Part shown: positions 47,281 through 55,560 of the stretch, piece by piece | Layout: every line of letters starts with the position of its first letter | How positions within the stretch are numbered: the first letter of the stretch is position 1 | Assembly (NCBI GenBank): GCA_009993045.1 | Contig: JAACUG010000066.1 | Span: 1-59,326 of the forward strand | From: Cyanobacteria bacterium CG_2015-22_32_23 | GTDB lineage: Bacteria > Cyanobacteriota > Cyanobacteriia > Cyanobacteriales > Cyanobacteriaceae | Direction of reading: 5' to 3' | DNA: 59,326 bases | The notes under the pieces: generated by a model | Seen by the model: the letters and a program-made list of their open reading frames with translations, nothing else | Databases searched by the model: none | What the model was told of the DNA's origin: nothing | Position numbers and translations under genes: made by a program

Positions 47281-48039
47281 ATGACAAATATATTAACGGT
47301 TAATAATAGCTCTCCCACAGGCATAATTCATTCCGTAGAAACTTGTGGTACAGTAGATGGTCCGGGTATTCGTTTTGTGGTTTTTACTAAAGGATGCCCT
47401 TTAAGATGTTTATATTGTCACAATCCAGACTGTAGGCATTTTGAAGACGGAAAAACCGTTACCGTAGATGAATTAATTATCGAAATCGAAAAATATAGAT
47501 CCTATTTCGAGTATTCTGGAGGTGGTGTAACTGTAACAGGTGGTGAACCTTTAATGCAGCCAGATTTTGTTGAAGCTATTTTTAAACAATGCCAAAGCAG
47601 AGGAATTCATACTGCTTTAGATACTTCTGGTTATGTGAATTTAAACACGGCAAAACCTGTTTTAGAATATACTGATTTAGTGTTATTAGATATAAAATCT
47701 TTTGATGAGACTATTTATCATAAATTAACCAGTGTTTCTCTTGAGCCTACTTTAATTTTTGCTCGTTATTTAGCCCAAATAAATAAACCCACTTGGATAA
47801 GATTTGTCTTAGTACCAAATTTAACAGATCCTGAACATAATGTTCGTGGATTAGCAGAATTTATTTCTCATTTTAAAAATGTCAAAAAAGTAGAAGTTTT
47901 ACCTTTTCATAAAATGGGTGAATATAAGTGGGAAACTTTAGGTTATGATTATCAATTAAAAAATACTGAGCCTCCTTCTCCAGAATTAATAACAAAGACA
48001 ATAAATATTTTTAAAAGTTATGGTTTACAAGTACAATAA
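47281..48039 (+). CDS. pflA: Pyruvate formate-lyase-activating-type radical SAM enzyme
   Basis: Radical SAM glycyl-radical-activating enzymes use the CxxxCxxC cluster, here CPLRCLYC preceded by VFTKG. VDGPGIRFVVF, SGGGVTVTGGEPLMQPDF and HTALDTSGYVN are the family blocks. The 252-residue length matches PflA. It would install the glycyl radical on pyruvate formate-lyase for fermentation. No pflB or other glycyl-radical enzyme is encoded in the window, so the target is elsewhere or different. The next gene starts 8 nt after the stop. Confidence 0.88.
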   Translation: MTNILTVNNSSPTGIIHSVETCGTVDGPGIRFVVFTKGCPLRCLYCHNPDCRHFEDGKTVTVDELIIEIEKYRSYFEYSGGGVTVTGGEPLMQPDFVEAIFKQCQSRGIHTALDTSGYVNLNTAKPVLEYTDLVLLDIKSFDETIYHKLTSVSLEPTLIFARYLAQINKPTWIRFVLVPNLTDPEHNVRGLAEFISHFKNVKKVEVLPFHKMGEYKWETLGYDYQLKNTEPPSPELITKTINIFKSYGLQVQ

Positions 48040-48047
48040 TTATAGTT

Positions 48048-49487
48048 ATGAAACGTTATTTATTTAGTTTTTTTAGTTTTTTATTTATCTTTAGCTCTTT
48101 TCCTATAAATGCTCAAGAATCAGTTAAAAATAATGAAAAGAAAGTCTGTGTTAGTCATCTTAAAAATGAGATAGAGTCTATTATTAATCAACCGTCAAGA
48201 CAACAAGAAAGTTGGGGAATTTTAATCGAGAGTATTAAAAATAATCAGGTTTTATATCAGTTAAATAGTAATAAATATTTTATTCCTGCTTCTAATGCAA
48301 AGTTATTAACTACATCAGCAGTTTTATTAAAATTAGGCTCAGATTTTACCATAAAAACTCCTGTTTATATAGAAGGAAAACCACCAAAATTAAACAGTTT
48401 AATTATTCAAGGAAAAGGCGATCCAACTTTTACGAAAAAATCCTTAGAAATTATCGCTCAAAAACTTAAAGAAGAAGGAATAAAAGAAGTAGATAATTTA
48501 GTGTTAATTGATGGTTATTTATCTTCACCAAGTACTAATTATAGTTGGGAATTTGAAGATATTTACTTTTATTTTGCTGTACCAGTTAATAGTTTAATTT
48601 TAGAAGAAAATACCGTTAATTTAACTTTAAATCCTAATAATCTTAACGAAAAAGTGTCTTTAAAATGGTCAGATGAATTAGCAGGAAAACAATGGAAAAT
48701 AGAAAATAATGTTTATACTAAAGATAAAGATAAAGAAGATAATATAATTATAAGCCCTTTATTTGCAAAGTCAAGTTTAGAAATAAAAGGAGATTTACCT
48801 ATAGATAAAGAATCAAATATTTGGCGATTATCGATATTAAATCCTGCTCAATATTTTCAAGAATCTTTGGTTAAAATTTTAAATAATAATGGTATTAGTA
48901 TAAAAAATACTGAAATTATAAACGGTAAAAATATTATTAGTAATAATCAACAATTATTATTAGAAATAAAATCTCCCAATTTAGCTGAATTAATTAAAGA
49001 AACAAATCAAGAAAGCAATAATTTATATGCAGAAGTTTTACTAAAATATTTAGGTGATGAATCATTAAATGAATGGGAATCTTTAGCGCAAATAATGACC
49101 AATTTAGGTATCTCACCTAACGATTATAAACTTAAAGATGGTTCAGGTTTATCTCGTCATAATCTTATTACTCCTCAAGCATTAGTTACTTTATTAAAAT
49201 TAATGAATAATAGTAAATATCAAGAGATTTTTCTTAATTCTTTAAGTATTGCTGGAGAAAATGGTACTTTAAAAAATAGATTTCAAAATACTAATATTGC
49301 TAATAATTTATATGGTAAAACAGGTACTTTAAGCGGAATATCTGCTTTATCAGGCTACTTAAAAACTGATAACTATGGTAATTTAGTTTTGACTATTATG
49401 GTTAATCAATCTTCCGCTAATTCTGGAGTTTTAAGAAATACTATTGATGAAATTATCTTATTATTAGGACAACTAAATAAATGTTAA
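48048..49487 (+). CDS. dacB: D-alanyl-D-alanine carboxypeptidase/endopeptidase (PBP4 class)
   Basis: The 479-residue S13-family protein has a signal peptide (LFSFFSFLFIFSSFPINAQ) and the three active-site motifs: SxxK in PASNAKLL, SxN in QESNNLYAE, KTG in LYGKTGTLSG. The large insert between the first two motifs is typical of the S13 family. It trims peptidoglycan cross-links in the periplasm. ATG 48048 is 8 nt after pflA, so co-transcription is likely, though their functions are unrelated. Confidence 0.92.
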   Translation: MKRYLFSFFSFLFIFSSFPINAQESVKNNEKKVCVSHLKNEIESIINQPSRQQESWGILIESIKNNQVLYQLNSNKYFIPASNAKLLTTSAVLLKLGSDFTIKTPVYIEGKPPKLNSLIIQGKGDPTFTKKSLEIIAQKLKEEGIKEVDNLVLIDGYLSSPSTNYSWEFEDIYFYFAVPVNSLILEENTVNLTLNPNNLNEKVSLKWSDELAGKQWKIENNVYTKDKDKEDNIIISPLFAKSSLEIKGDLPIDKESNIWRLSILNPAQYFQESLVKILNNNGISIKNTEIINGKNIISNNQQLLLEIKSPNLAELIKETNQESNNLYAEVLLKYLGDESLNEWESLAQIMTNLGISPNDYKLKDGSGLSRHNLITPQALVTLLKLMNNSKYQEIFLNSLSIAGENGTLKNRFQNTNIANNLYGKTGTLSGISALSGYLKTDNYGNLVLTIMVNQSSANSGVLRNTIDEIILLLGQLNKC

Positions 49488-49528
49488 TTATAGAAAAAAT
49501 AACTTTTATAATATTCTATATTTTATAA

Positions 49529-49858
49529 CTAAGAATTAGCTGATAAAGTGAGTAAAAAACTTAAGTTTGTTTCAGCATGAAGGCTATGGGATGCGTTACT
49601 TGGCATAACGATAAAAATACCACTTTTAAGAGTAATTTTTTTCCCTTCAAGGATTAATAATCCCTCTCCTTCTAAAACATTTACTACCGCGTTACGACTA
49701 GCTGTATGTTCAGAAATTTCTGTACCTTCAGCTAAACAAAAAAGTGTATATTGACAGTTATCATCTTTGAGTAAAACTTTACTTAAAATACCAGAAGATG
49801 GATATTCTATATAGTCTTTTATCTGGATAAAACTTGATTCAATGGATAAAATTGCCAT
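49529..49858 (-). CDS. Cupin-domain protein
   Basis: The 109-residue protein is one cupin barrel: FCLAEGTEISEHTASRNAVVNVLEGEG gives motif 1 (one metal-ligand His present, the others partly lost), and MPSNASHSLHAET gives motif 2. The function is not known; the short single-domain cupins of this type are usually small-molecule binding or stress proteins. Confidence 0.8.
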   Translation of the reverse strand: MAILSIESSFIQIKDYIEYPSSGILSKVLLKDDNCQYTLFCLAEGTEISEHTASRNAVVNVLEGEGLLILEGKKITLKSGIFIVMPSNASHSLHAETNLSFLLTLSANS

Positions 49859-49988
49859 AAAGTTATTACTTTTTAAAATTTAATAATGAGGATTAAAACT
49901 ATATTTTTTTGTTGCTAAAAAACAGAGCAAATTAGATTATATTCTGTATAAAATTATACTAATTACTTAAAAGAATTTAAGGAAAACT

Positions 49989-52136
49989 TTATATATCGTA
50001 AAACTTAGTTAATTTTACGGCACAGGCTTTTAATTCTGGTTGCTTAGAAATAGGACAGGCTTGAGGATGTGTTAAACTATTAGCCTCGGCGTTATCCGCC
50101 CATAAAAAACCCCAGTGCATAGGTACAAATACTGTTTTTGGTGCGATCGCCTTAGTAACTTTGACCTTAAATTTAGCTTTTCCTCGTAAGGATGTGACTA
50201 TCACAAAATCATCATCTAATAAATTAAGTTGCTGTGCGTCTTTGGGATGAATTTCTAAAAACGGCTCAGGGTGCATTTTTACTATTTTGTCAATTCTACC
50301 AGTCCTTGTCATGGTGTGCCAGTGTCCATATAATCGCCCGATAGTTAATACAAAAGGATAATCAGGGTTAGGTGGTTCGGCTAAACCTCGACTATGATAC
50401 GCTGAAAAGTTAGCTTTACCGTTATCTGTATAAAATTTAAAATCTGTGTAAAGTCTTCTACCATAACGATTTTTGGGATTACTGCCATCAGGAAAAGGCC
50501 ATTGTATTGCTCCATATTCTGATAAAATTTCGTGGGTTATACCAGATACATCACAAGGGCGATTCGCCGTTAAATGAGCAAATTCTTGATAAACTTGTGA
50601 GGAATCAGCAAAATTAAAATATTTTTCAAAGCCTAATCTTCTACCAACTTCAGCGAAAATTTCCCAATCGGCTTTTGCTTCTTTGGGGGGATTACTAAAT
50701 TGTGGACAATAAGTCACAACCCGCTCAGAATTAGTCATTGTACCAGCTTTTTCACTCCATTGAGCCGCAGGTAACAGTAAATGAGCATAACAAGCTGTTT
50801 CCGTGGGATAATAAGCATCTTGATAAACGGTAAAAGGCGACTTCAATAATGCTTTTTTAGTACCCTCTAAGTCTGGCATACTAACTACTGGATTTGTGGC
50901 GGCAATCCAATATATTCCTACTTCTTCCCTTTCTAAAGCGGTAATCATTTCCCATGCACTTTTACCTACTTTATCATCCATTGAGCCTTCAGGTAAACCC
51001 CAAACTTGTTCAACTTCTGCTCGATGTTGTGCATTTAAAACGCTACGATAGCCGGGTAAAAGTTGCGCTAATCCCCCTGCTTCTCTTCCTCCCATGGCGT
51101 TAGGTTGCCCTGTTAAAGAAAATGCACCACTGCCTTCAACGCCTATTTTACCCGTCATCAAGTGTAAGTTAATCAAACCTCTGACTTTTGCTGTACCTTC
51201 AGAAGACTGATTTAAACCCATAGAAAATAAGGATAATACTTTTTTCGATTCTGCCCAATAATCAACACAAGTTTTTAAGTCTTCGATACTAATACCGCAT
51301 TTTTGAGCGACTAATTCGGAAGGATATTGTAAGATAACGTCTTTAAAGTCATTAAAATAATTGGTATGTTGCTCAATAAAATCATAATCAAGGGCATTGC
51401 GTTGTAAAAGTAAATAGGCGATACCGTTAAATAAATCAATATCAGTACCAGGATTAATAGCTAAATGAAGATCAGCAACGTCAGCCGTAGCAGTACCACG
51501 AGGATCAACTACAATCATCTTAACGTGGTCATTTTTCTTATGATATGCCCTTAAACGGTTAAAAACGATGGGATGACATTCGGCGGTATTTGTACCCACT
51601 AAAAAAGCACAATCTGTTAATTCTAAGTCTTCATAGATACAAGGTGGCCCGTCAGCACCAAAACTACCAATATAACCTGAAACGGCGGAAGACATACATA
51701 AACGGGAGTTAGCATCAAAATTATTTGTACCTAAACACCCTTTTATCAATTTTTGAGCGATATAATAGTCTTCTGTTTGAAATTGTCCTGAACCATACAT
51801 ACATATACCGTCAACCCCCATGGTTTCTTTGACGATATTGATGCGATTAACGATCAAATTATAGGCTTCTTCCCATGTTATTTGATGAAATTCTTGCTCT
51901 AATGTTTCTCGATATAAAGGATATTCAAGGCGATTTTTGTGCATTGCTTCGGTGACAGTTGCACCTTTGACACACACTTTTCCTAAACTTGAAGGGTGAT
52001 TGCGATCGCCCATTACCTTCCAGATAGGATTACCGAGGGAGTCACAATTTGTAGTTTTACCTGATGAGGGAGGTTGAACTTCTAACCCACAACCAACGCC
52101 ACAATAAGGGCAAACCGTAGTAACTTTTTTACTCAT
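49989..52136 (-). CDS. narB: Ferredoxin-type assimilatory nitrate reductase
   Basis: This molybdopterin oxidoreductase reduces nitrate to nitrite. The 715-residue protein carries an N-terminal 4Fe-4S site (CPYCGVGCG, later KVCVKG), molybdopterin-dinucleotide regions (GSGQFQTEDYY, NTAECHPIVFNRLR, GTATADVADLHLAINPGTD) and a C-terminal beta-barrel (FVPMHWGFLW). Length and layout fit cyanobacterial NarB. It stands apart from nirA and nrt genes in this window. No perfect NtcA box was found upstream. Confidence 0.93.
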   Translation of the reverse strand: MSKKVTTVCPYCGVGCGLEVQPPSSGKTTNCDSLGNPIWKVMGDRNHPSSLGKVCVKGATVTEAMHKNRLEYPLYRETLEQEFHQITWEEAYNLIVNRINIVKETMGVDGICMYGSGQFQTEDYYIAQKLIKGCLGTNNFDANSRLCMSSAVSGYIGSFGADGPPCIYEDLELTDCAFLVGTNTAECHPIVFNRLRAYHKKNDHVKMIVVDPRGTATADVADLHLAINPGTDIDLFNGIAYLLLQRNALDYDFIEQHTNYFNDFKDVILQYPSELVAQKCGISIEDLKTCVDYWAESKKVLSLFSMGLNQSSEGTAKVRGLINLHLMTGKIGVEGSGAFSLTGQPNAMGGREAGGLAQLLPGYRSVLNAQHRAEVEQVWGLPEGSMDDKVGKSAWEMITALEREEVGIYWIAATNPVVSMPDLEGTKKALLKSPFTVYQDAYYPTETACYAHLLLPAAQWSEKAGTMTNSERVVTYCPQFSNPPKEAKADWEIFAEVGRRLGFEKYFNFADSSQVYQEFAHLTANRPCDVSGITHEILSEYGAIQWPFPDGSNPKNRYGRRLYTDFKFYTDNGKANFSAYHSRGLAEPPNPDYPFVLTIGRLYGHWHTMTRTGRIDKIVKMHPEPFLEIHPKDAQQLNLLDDDFVIVTSLRGKAKFKVKVTKAIAPKTVFVPMHWGFLWADNAEANSLTHPQACPISKQPELKACAVKLTKFYDI

Positions 52137-52393
52137 TATCTGGAATATATTGCCATGAACAGTTAATAATGAACAACTAATTAGTTTTAAAAAACAGTAA
52201 TAATTAATGTTCGTTCAAGGTTATAGTGTCATGAGATTTTCTGGTAAAAGGTATATTTTTATACAGATTTAAAGATTATATTTGTAAAACGCATTATATT
52301 TATGTTTTTTTTACATTAAACTTAGACACTATAGTAATAGACAATTAACAATGAGTATTAGACAATGAATAATGGATAAAATTAACATAAATT

Positions 52394-52852
52394 ATGGCTA
52401 AATTTTGGGTTTGGTTACAAGATTTTTTTAAGGATAGAAACTTTTTAAAATTAATTCATATAACAGAAAATGTTGTTTCTAAAATTCTTTCTATTGCTCT
52501 TATTATCGTTATTTTTGTGTCTTTATATGATTTAATGTTAGTTCTTGTTAGAGATTTATTTATTGAACCTACAGGGTTTTTTAATAGAACATTAATAGAA
52601 ATTTTTGGCTTTTTTCTAAATATATTAATAGCCCTAGAATTACTAGAAAATATAACCGTTTACCTGAGAAAACATATTGTACAACTAGAATTAGTTTTAA
52701 CTACTGCATTAATTGCCGTAGCCAGAAAAATTATCATTTTTGATCCTAGTAAATATCAAAAAATAGATTTAATTGCGCTAGGAGTTGCGATTATTTGTCT
52801 GGCTATTAGTTATGTTTTAATTCGTTATAGTCATAGTGAAAAAAGATTTTAA
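52394..52852 (+). CDS. PsiE-family (phosphate-starvation-inducible) membrane protein
   Basis: The 152-residue protein has four TM helices (SKILSIALIIVIFVSLYDLMLV; IEIFGFFLNILIALELLE; LELVLTTALIAVARKIIIF; LIALGVAIICLAISYVLI). The ELLENITVYL and ARKIIIFD segments match the PsiE family (PF06146), of unknown function. It is divergent from narB across 257 bp that hold both promoters. Confidence 0.85.
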   Translation: MAKFWVWLQDFFKDRNFLKLIHITENVVSKILSIALIIVIFVSLYDLMLVLVRDLFIEPTGFFNRTLIEIFGFFLNILIALELLENITVYLRKHIVQLELVLTTALIAVARKIIIFDPSKYQKIDLIALGVAIICLAISYVLIRYSHSEKRF

Positions 52853-52855
52853 TTG

Positions 52856-53926
52856 TTAATTTTTGATGCTATAAACTTCCTGATAATATTTTTGATAATC
52901 GGCGGATAAAAGTGGCTGCCACCATTGTTGATTATCAACATACCATTGTAAAGTAGTTCTTAAACCAGACTCTACAGTGGCTTCTGGTTTCCATCCTAAT
53001 TCTTTTTGTAGTTTACTGCTATCAATGGCATAACGGCGATCATGTCCTGCTCTATCTTTCACATAAGTTATTAACTGATGAGAAGGTTTAACGGGTAAAT
53101 TCGGGGCAATGTCATCCATAATTTGACAAATTAACTGCACTAAATCAATATTTTTCACTTCGTTATTACCACCAATATTATAAGTTTCCCCTTGTTTACC
53201 TTTACTTAAAACTACATCTAAAGCACTGCAATGATCTTTTACATATAACCAATCACGGATATTTTGCCCATCGCCATAAACGGGTAATGGTTTACCTAAA
53301 AGAATGTTAATCACCATTAAAGGGATAAGTTTTTCGGGGAAATGATAAGCACCGTAATTATTCGAGCAATTAGTGATTATTGTGGGTAAATTATAGGTAT
53401 GATAATAAGCTCTGGCAAGGTGATCACTTCCTGCTTTTGACGCTGAATAAGGGCTATTAGGTGCATAGGGTGTGTTTTCTGTGAAGGCTGAATCCTCAGC
53501 TTCTAAACTACCATAAACTTCGTCTGTAGAGACATGGAGAAAACGATATTCCGAGGGTTTATTGTGTTTTTCCCAATATCGACGAAAACTCTCAAGTAAG
53601 GTAAATGTGCCGATTACATTGGTTTGAATAAAAGCTAAAGGGTTTAAAATTGAACGATCAACATGGGATTCTGCGGCAAAATGGGCAATAGTAGTGATTT
53701 TCTCTTTCTCTAATAAATTATCGACTAATTTGCCATCGCAAATGTCACCGTGAATAAATAAAAAATTAGGATGATTTTCGAGGTTAACTAAATTTTGACG
53801 ATTTCCAGCATAGGTAAGGGCATCTAAAACAACAATTTTATCTTGGGGATAATTTTCATGCCAATAATTAACAAAATTTGAGCCGATAAAACCAGCACCA
53901 CCCGTAACTAAAAGATTTTTACTCAT
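52856..53926 (-). CDS. rfbB: dTDP-glucose 4,6-dehydratase
   Basis: This extended SDR removes water from dTDP-glucose to give the 4-keto-6-deoxy sugar for dTDP-rhamnose and other sugars. From ATG 53926 (TTG 53932 is the alternative) there are 356 residues with GGAGFIGSNFV, AAESHVDRSI, STDEVYGSLE, YSASKAGSDHL (YxxxK) and KDHCSALDVVLSKG. The match is unambiguous. Other rfb genes are not nearby. Confidence 0.95.
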   Translation of the reverse strand: MSKNLLVTGGAGFIGSNFVNYWHENYPQDKIVVLDALTYAGNRQNLVNLENHPNFLFIHGDICDGKLVDNLLEKEKITTIAHFAAESHVDRSILNPLAFIQTNVIGTFTLLESFRRYWEKHNKPSEYRFLHVSTDEVYGSLEAEDSAFTENTPYAPNSPYSASKAGSDHLARAYYHTYNLPTIITNCSNNYGAYHFPEKLIPLMVINILLGKPLPVYGDGQNIRDWLYVKDHCSALDVVLSKGKQGETYNIGGNNEVKNIDLVQLICQIMDDIAPNLPVKPSHQLITYVKDRAGHDRRYAIDSSKLQKELGWKPEATVESGLRTTLQWYVDNQQWWQPLLSADYQKYYQEVYSIKN

Positions 53927-54101
53927 TATCAATAGTGTAAATAATAATAACTAATCATTGTTCATGGTTGATCATTCTTTGTCAATTTTTAAGTATTTAT
54001 ACGGAAAAACAACAGAAATTTTAAGACTTATTTTAGTTCTTTTTGCTGAGATATAAGTTATAATCTTGATAAGACAATCTAAATTCTTACAGTAATAGCT
54101 T

Positions 54102-54575
54102 ATGACTAACAATTTTAGACAATGGATAAGTAAGAAAGAAACAATAGAAGAAAATAAAGAAAATTCTCCTTTATTATGGAATAATTCCTTAGAAGAAGAA
54201 CAAGAAAATATTGACAAAGTTAAAAAGCAATGGCAGAAAAAACAACATCAAGAATTTAAACGTATTCGTCATCAAGAGTTTGAAAAAAGAAATATTAAGG
54301 TAATTATCTCAAGTTTGCTGACAATAACTGTAATTGCTGTGGCTTTTCCTTATTTCCCTCATTGGTGGCAAACAGGAAAAAATATCATCGTTGAATTATT
54401 CCCTCAAGATAAACAAGAAAATAAAGAAGAAAATGTCACACAACCTGAGAAACAAGACTTAAAAGAAAAATTAGCAGAAAGTATGAAGAATATTCATGAA
54501 CATAATACAAATTTGCAAAAAGCAATAGATATTTCTGATGGCAAAGAAACATCTTTAAAAAAAGAAAAAAAATAG
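54102..54575 (+). CDS. Single-TM, coiled-coil protein of unknown function
   Basis: The 157-residue protein has a charged N-terminal helix (KKQWQKKQHQEFKRIRHQEF), one TM segment (VIISSLLTITVIAVAFPYF), then a Lys/Glu-rich tail (DLKEKLAESMKNIHEHNTNL). No recognised family. It is divergent from rfbB and upstream of the CRR7/moaE pair (59-bp gap). Confidence 0.6.
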   Translation: MTNNFRQWISKKETIEENKENSPLLWNNSLEEEQENIDKVKKQWQKKQHQEFKRIRHQEFEKRNIKVIISSLLTITVIAVAFPYFPHWWQTGKNIIVELFPQDKQENKEENVTQPEKQDLKEKLAESMKNIHEHNTNLQKAIDISDGKETSLKKEKK

Positions 54576-54634
54576 AATTACAGTAGTTATGACAAAATAA
54601 AAAACAATGATAATTTCCTAATTTATAATTATTT

Positions 54635-54892
54635 ATGACTGACTCAATTATGTATCAAGAAGATGGTTATGTGGTGTTAGAAACCAACCAACCCGAAGAA
54701 TTAATGACAGAATCGGAGTTATTACATAAACTAGAAACATTTTTGGCAACTCAGTCAGATTTACCCCAAGATATAACAAAATTTGACACCCTCAAAAAAC
54801 AAGCAGAATATTTACTCCATAATTATTGTGAATTTAACGCTGATGATAATAATTATTTACAATGGTATGTAGTGCGCTGGGAAAAAAAATAA
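54635..54892 (+). CDS. Chlororespiratory reduction protein 7 (CRR7/DUF3571) homologue
   Basis: The 85-residue protein matches my recall of CRR7: an N-terminus YQEDGYVVLETNQPEE, LHKLETFLA, LKKQAEYLLHNYCE, and an end LQWYVVRWEK. In plants CRR7 is needed to build the NDH-1 complex of cyclic electron flow; cyanobacterial homologues are annotated alike. moaE follows with 2 nt between stop and ATG. Confidence 0.75.
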   Translation: MTDSIMYQEDGYVVLETNQPEELMTESELLHKLETFLATQSDLPQDITKFDTLKKQAEYLLHNYCEFNADDNNYLQWYVVRWEKK

Positions 54893-54894
54893 AA

Positions 54895-55344
54895 ATGACT
54901 TGTTTGACTAATTTTCATCTTACTTTTGCACCTCTTTCTGTTAACGAAGTTTATCAATTAGCTGATAATGGTTCTAATGGTGCGATTGTCTTAATGAGTG
55001 GTACGGTAAGAGATCAAACGGAAGGAAAACCTGTTAAATACTTAGAATATCAGGCTTATGAACCAATGGCGATAAAAGTTTTTCAACAAATAAGTGATGA
55101 TATTATGGAAAAATGGCCTGATACCAACAGTATCATTATTCATCATCGTATTGGTAAACTCACCATAAAAGATATTAGCGTATTAGTTGCCGTGGGTTGT
55201 CCTCATCGTGGAGAAGCATTTTCCGCTTGTCAGTATGCTATTGATACTTTAAAACATAACGCCCCGATTTGGAAAAAAGAATATTTTGATGATGGCGTTA
55301 GTAGTTGGGTTAGCATTGGTATGTGTGAGCAATATTTTAAGTAG
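54895..55344 (+). CDS. moaE: Molybdopterin synthase catalytic subunit MoaE
   Basis: MoaE, with MoaD, inserts dithiolene sulphurs into precursor Z to form molybdopterin. From ATG 54895 it is 149 residues. An ATG at 54862 lies inside CRR7 and is unlikely. Blocks GAIVLMSGTVRDQTEGK, YLEYQAYEPMA, HHRIGKL and CPHRGEAFSACQYAID are diagnostic, with the active-site Lys in LKHNAPIWKKE. The cofactor product feeds NarB (49989). Confidence 0.93.
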   Translation: MTCLTNFHLTFAPLSVNEVYQLADNGSNGAIVLMSGTVRDQTEGKPVKYLEYQAYEPMAIKVFQQISDDIMEKWPDTNSIIIHHRIGKLTIKDISVLVAVGCPHRGEAFSACQYAIDTLKHNAPIWKKEYFDDGVSSWVSIGMCEQYFK

Positions 55345-55420
55345 GTTTACCTCATAGTATTGTTTGTTATTAAATATGAATATAATCATTGTATATATAA
55401 CAACATCAAAATCTTTATTT

Positions 55421-55560
55421 CTCCTTACTTCTTACTTCTTACTTCTTACTTCTTACTCCTAACTCCTATCTCCTTACTACTTACTTCTAACTCCTTACTC
55501 CTAACTCCTATCTCCTTACTCCTAACTTCTAACTCCTAACTCCTAACTCCTAACTCCTAA
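55421..55560 (+). repeat. Long heptamer array (CTTACTT/CTAACTC, STRR type)
   Basis: About 20 consecutive 7-bp units of the forms CTTACTT, CTAACTC and CTATCTC. Units interchange by single bases, as in cyanobacterial STRR arrays. The last unit supplies the TAG stop codon of the minus-strand kinase gene (55557-55559). Confidence 0.92.

Noticed and set aside
52284-52297. NtcA box for narB (GTA-N8-TAT)
   Set aside because: The right half should be TAC, and no well-placed -10 element for narB was seen; a chance match is likely in AT-rich DNA.
53972-54217. 81-codon minus-strand ORF
   Set aside because: Mostly antisense to the gene at 54102; no domain, no RBS; a shadow frame.
55421-55560. Origin or iteron-type array
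   Set aside because: The units are 7 bp and drift by single bases, typical of cyanobacterial STRR, with no DnaA boxes or replication genes nearby.
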